Position numbers and translations under genes: made by a program. Shown piece after piece: positions 60,290 through 64,000 of a stretch of 64,000 nucleotides of DNA. Source of the DNA: Takakia lepidozioides (lineage: Eukaryota; Streptophyta; Takakiopsida; Takakiales; Takakiaceae). The notes below the pieces were generated by a model that saw only the letters and a list, made by a program, of their open reading frames with translations, made no database searches and was not told the origin of the DNA. The stretch covers positions 12,770,001 through 12,834,000 of the forward strand of contig CM060732.1 of assembly GCA_030704615.1 (NCBI GenBank). The letters are read 5' to 3'. Each line of letters opens with the position of its first letter. The first letter of the stretch is position 1.

Positions 60290-62279
60290 TAATGCTTCAT
60301 CTGTAACGCCTATAGCTCCGGATATCCATTCTTTCCACAAATTGTTTGGTGTAATCTGTGCAGCTACCCCCACGGCAAGTCATGATGATCTGCAGGGATG
60401 CCCACTGCTGCCTGTGCCGCAAAAGTCGAGCTCAGTGGGCTTCACGAATGTGTGGTTCCGTCATGCTCAACAGAAAACCCTGCTCGGCCACCCAGCAAGC
60501 ATCCCCCAGGATCTGCCCCACAAAGCAGGCGGCCACAACAATGGATGCACAGGCTTGCCCACGTCCAGCCCTGTATGGCTGTCAATCACCATTCCCAACT
60601 GCCAGCCTTGCGCAGATGTACAGATGACAGGGTCTGCATTCATTTATCAGGCGCTACACTGAACCAGCCCGCCTATTTGCCAAAGTCCCCAATCCTATGG
60701 CGGCTTCACAAGAGTAGCAGGCCCCACACCACTTCCCTTCTACCTTCGTCTAATTCACTCCCAGGTAACCTCCTACCCACTCTACTAGACGCTCTCTGTT
60801 TTCTAGCTTCCAATGGGACTTATCATATGATTGCACTGCCCTCACGAACTCCCCAGTGTAACTGTTCCCCAGCTGGTGTAGCTCATCAGGCTGATCACCC
60901 GGGCTCTCCACCTCGCCGCAGCTTGTTCTTGCAGCACAGCTTATGCAACCCTTATGCCAATCCTGCTGCCCCCAGTGCCGGCAGCGCTACACCACTCAGG
61001 GAAGTCCACAGCTTACGCCATTGTCACAACTTTAATCGCAGTCCTTTGCTTTTGAAATTCATAATAAGATTGCCTGCTGCCCACACCACTGCTGTCGCTT
61101 TCAATAGAACTTCTCTCCTATGCTTTGAAATGGACATACCTTACTTCAAAGTCTAATCTATTCTTACCTCACCCTCCTCTCTCAATTGCCACTGCAGATT
61201 GGAGAGATATTCCATCAAGCCCCGGCGTTCTGCCGTCAAAGCTGACGATCACATACACAAATGCAGCACACCCCTATGCTTCCCAGGAACACGACATTGC
61301 ACCAATTCGCGCCACTCCAGTTAAAATTTTGGACCTCCCGAGGCCATCACGTATCTCCGCTCTGGCATTTTCCAACAACATTGCACCAAGGATCTCACAG
61401 ATAGTTTGTTTATTAAATGTGTTACTAGGTGATGGTTCTCAATTCACATTCTTTATCTATACCACGTATATTTACCCGCCTAGGGTATATCAAAGTCTGG
61501 CTCAAACCCAGCGCACTACCTTCACATCACTGCCTCACAACACCTACTCACACTACTTCATTCCACTCCCCTCCCTAATCACCTTAACACAATGGCGCTT
61601 TATAACACTCCCTCTGTACACTACTACCCAAACACACACACTGTACATGGCGAAATTTGTACGTCTCCCCCAGCTCTGTTTCATGCTGCCTTATACATCA
61701 GACTTGTCCACCCTCATCGATCATCACAGTTCTGCTTGCACATCAGGGCCCTGCCCAACTCAGGCTCAGCCATCTTACAAAAATCCATTATTCTCTCACT
61801 ACTACCCGTCCACACTCGCCACACCCCTGCCCCACAACAAGCACACCAGATGGCCCCAATACCAATGTCTCTATCTATTCAGTATATACCCCACAAGTAC
61901 ACTCTCTACCCGAAGTCTGTGTCCCAACTATCCCTCACCCATATATCCCTGCCCCTCTATTTGCTCTCTCAATCCTTCCAAGTGTCTTTCTTATGCCACT
62001 TCCACCAGGGACACCCCCGCATCTCCCTCCCTCTAACAACCACTACCAAACTACCCTCTCTACAGACCACTTAACAATCACATCCACACACGCGGCACCA
62101 GCTCATCCCCCTTATCTCAATCCGATGTCTTTATATTTTTCACACTCTACATCAACCCCCTCCACCGATACATAGACCGACCGTCCCTCCACACACATGG
62201 CCCGCATGGCTGTTACCATATTTATACCGACAAATCTAAACACTATTACCACTACCCTCCCTCGTCATTTAACTCATAT
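60290..62279 (+). mobile_element. LINE 5' region, G-poor, with overlapping open frames
   Basis: Several long plus-strand ORFs (60398-61156, 61125-62036, 61592-62074, 61657-62175) overlap in all three frames between about 61657 and 62036. The plus strand is very C-rich and nearly free of G, which removes most TAG and TGA stops, so open frames here are weak evidence of coding. Their products are Pro/Ser/Thr/His-rich without motifs. Position directly upstream of ORF2 suggests the LINE 5' part, perhaps with an ORF1. Confidence 0.4.
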
Positions 62280-64000
62280 ATGTATACATGCCTACACCTA
62301 ATATTACTGCGATGTGGGGACATCCACCCCAACCCAGGGCCTACTGCTATTAGCGAAATTATCCAAGACCTCCCCGTCGATGCGCAAGACAGATACTCAT
62401 TATACTTCCAGCCGGACACCTTATCGCTCATGCATAACTATAGACACATTGGTGACCACTTCTCGCCCTTCTTCCAGCCACACCCTCCCGCCGCCCGCAT
62501 ACCCACACAAACCATCACTACCTTCGGGCTCCCCCCTAGCCGTTACCCAACACTTTCTAAAGCACTACAAAAACTTAAATCCTTCTCACAACCCCATCTA
62601 CTCTTCTCCCTTATAATCATCATCTCACCCCTGCCAGAAGCCTGTAATGGATTTCTCTACTCCCACTCCACTTCCCCACTCCGCCCCCTCCTCCTACAGC
62701 TAAAACGGCTGCCACTGCATCCACACAACTACTTAGCCCCACCTCACCTTCTATCCTCACTCCATGAATCCCTCAATCTGATGCAATCCCAACCGGGTGC
62801 TATACACAAAATCTTAGGCGAATATCTCGCTACCATAATCGCTCCTGCTTCCGACCTTACCGAGGCCACCCACAAATTCCCCTTCCTCTCCACTGACATC
62901 CTCAAATCCACACTCTCCGCAGTTAGTCCGATACCTGGATATAACCCCTCAACCTCAGCAAACCAAACCGCGGAACCGTCATTGGTCCGAGCATCTCCCA
63001 ACCCTACCCCTACCACCTCGGATACCCACACCTATGCACTAACTATTACTTCTTGGAATGTAGGGTCACTAGCTACTAGTATACAAAGCCTTCTCACTCT
63101 TCTCACCAACTCTTCTAAACCACATATCTTCCTTCTCCAAGAAACCAAGTTACACATGAACAACACTAGCAGTTCATACATAAATAAGCTTCTACCGGAC
63201 TATTACCTACTGTACGACACTCCTCTAACTGCCCAGCAATGCCTATCTCGCCGCTCCGCTCCATACAAACCCACCAGGGGGGGCGTTGCACTAGGTATTC
63301 TTCGCTCACATCACTCTCCAAGCACCACCACAAAACTTATGGTACCCATCCCCCTTCGGTCGCACCTTCAAATCATTCAGCTACACCCCCCAGCACTCTC
63401 TCCCATCACCATGATACATCTATACATGCCCTCACACCCCGAGGATCTTCCCCTCATAACTGACATACTACACACTATATCCCAAACAATTACCCATCCA
63501 AATAACCAGCACCACCACGTCATCCTCGCATGTGACTTCAACAGAGACATCGCTCTGCTGGGGCACTCCCATAACGGAACCCACAAACCACCATCCTCTG
63601 CAGATCACGAATGGGCTCGCTTCACCCAACAACTTGACCTCAGATACATCCCGGCGGACCATCACTACTCTCGGCAAGGTGGCCTTAACTACGCTTCCTT
63701 AAGCGCCTCCTGGACGGGTTTTACCTCAAAACCAGCAATAGTATCCTATCCTACCTCTTGAGTCACGTTCACCTCAATAGCCTATGCAACTCTGACCACT
63801 ACCCGATCTCTGTCTCCCTCCATCCCTCCCTCCATCCCTTCCGGCCCATTCCAGATGTGCATACCCCACCCCCCCAGCCCCGTATACTCTCACCCATACC
63901 TCCAAATAACGTCAAGGCCTTCCAACAACACTTCCATTCAGCCTCCTCTTATTTCATCGACAATATTTCCCCCATACTCTCTGACTCCAATTTAATACTA
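62280..64000 (+). pseudogene. LINE ORF2, 5' part: 2A-like peptide and APE endonuclease, frameshifted, cut by window end
   Basis: The 493-codon frame 62280-63761 begins MYTCLHLILLRCGDIHPNPG then P, a 2A-like ribosome-skipping motif at residues 12-21. A linker of about 240 residues follows, then the endonuclease: ITSWNVGSLATS, FLLQETKLH, RGGVALGI, MIHLYMPSHPED and VILACDFNRDIAL. The frame then loses homology. In another frame from about 63700 the expected continuation RLLDGFYLK and the catalytic motif SDHYPI appear, so a one-base shift near 63685-63710 is likely. Coding continues to the window edge; reverse transcriptase would lie beyond it. The endonuclease nicks target DNA for target-primed reverse transcription. 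Confidence 0.82.

Noticed and set aside
61592-62175. Two long ORFs (61592-62074 and 61657-62175) overlapping the 61125-62036 frame
   Set aside because: All three forward frames are open here because the strand lacks G; at most one can be real and none shows a motif.

Overview
The window looks like nuclear DNA of a land plant. Its protein-coding genes are split by many short GT-AG introns. Three genes are class III (secretory, plant-type) peroxidases, one is a plant LRR gene I recognise from Arabidopsis, and the repeats are typical plant transposons: a MULE, a Ty3/gypsy chromovirus primed by initiator tRNA-Met, and LINEs. I cannot name the species. The 2A-bearing LINE and the mix of elements would fit a non-seed plant, but that is a guess.

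Host genes fill the left third and a spot at 41.7-43.6 kb. A five-exon peroxidase lies on the minus strand (112-2441). A fifteen-exon gene encoding a 580-residue all-LRR protein lies on the minus strand (6270-14437); most of its repeats are single exons with phase-1 borders. A divergent four-exon peroxidase lies on the plus strand (21558-24024), and another four-exon peroxidase on the minus strand (41695-43592). All four exon chains were derived by hand from splice sites and keep frame from ATG to stop.

Between the second and third peroxidases sits a 13,996-bp Mutator-like element (26048-40043). It has GC-rich terminal inverted repeats of about 230 bp and a perfect 9-bp target-site duplication. 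It carries a recognisable but broken MULE transposase (DDE core and SWIM finger, minus strand), a multi-exon gene ending in a Ulp1/SENP-type (C48) cysteine protease module, and at least two further cargo ORFs of unknown family. This is the most interesting structure in the window.

The right third is nested retroelements: a solo LTR, a tRNA-headed SINE-like piece, a decayed retroelement-like ORF, a Ty3/gypsy chromovirus (minus strand, LTRs about 98% alike but ORFs broken and one LTR truncated), an RT/RNase H remnant, and from 56.8 kb to the window end a C-rich, G-poor region. That region contains a minisatellite/inverted-repeat insertion and ends in the 5' half of a LINE ORF2 with a 2A-like peptide at its N terminus followed by an APE endonuclease.

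The host genes do not form an operon-like unit. The three peroxidases are probably a dispersed local cluster stretched apart by transposon insertions. Inside the MULE, the transposase and cargo form one mobile unit, now apparently non-autonomous.
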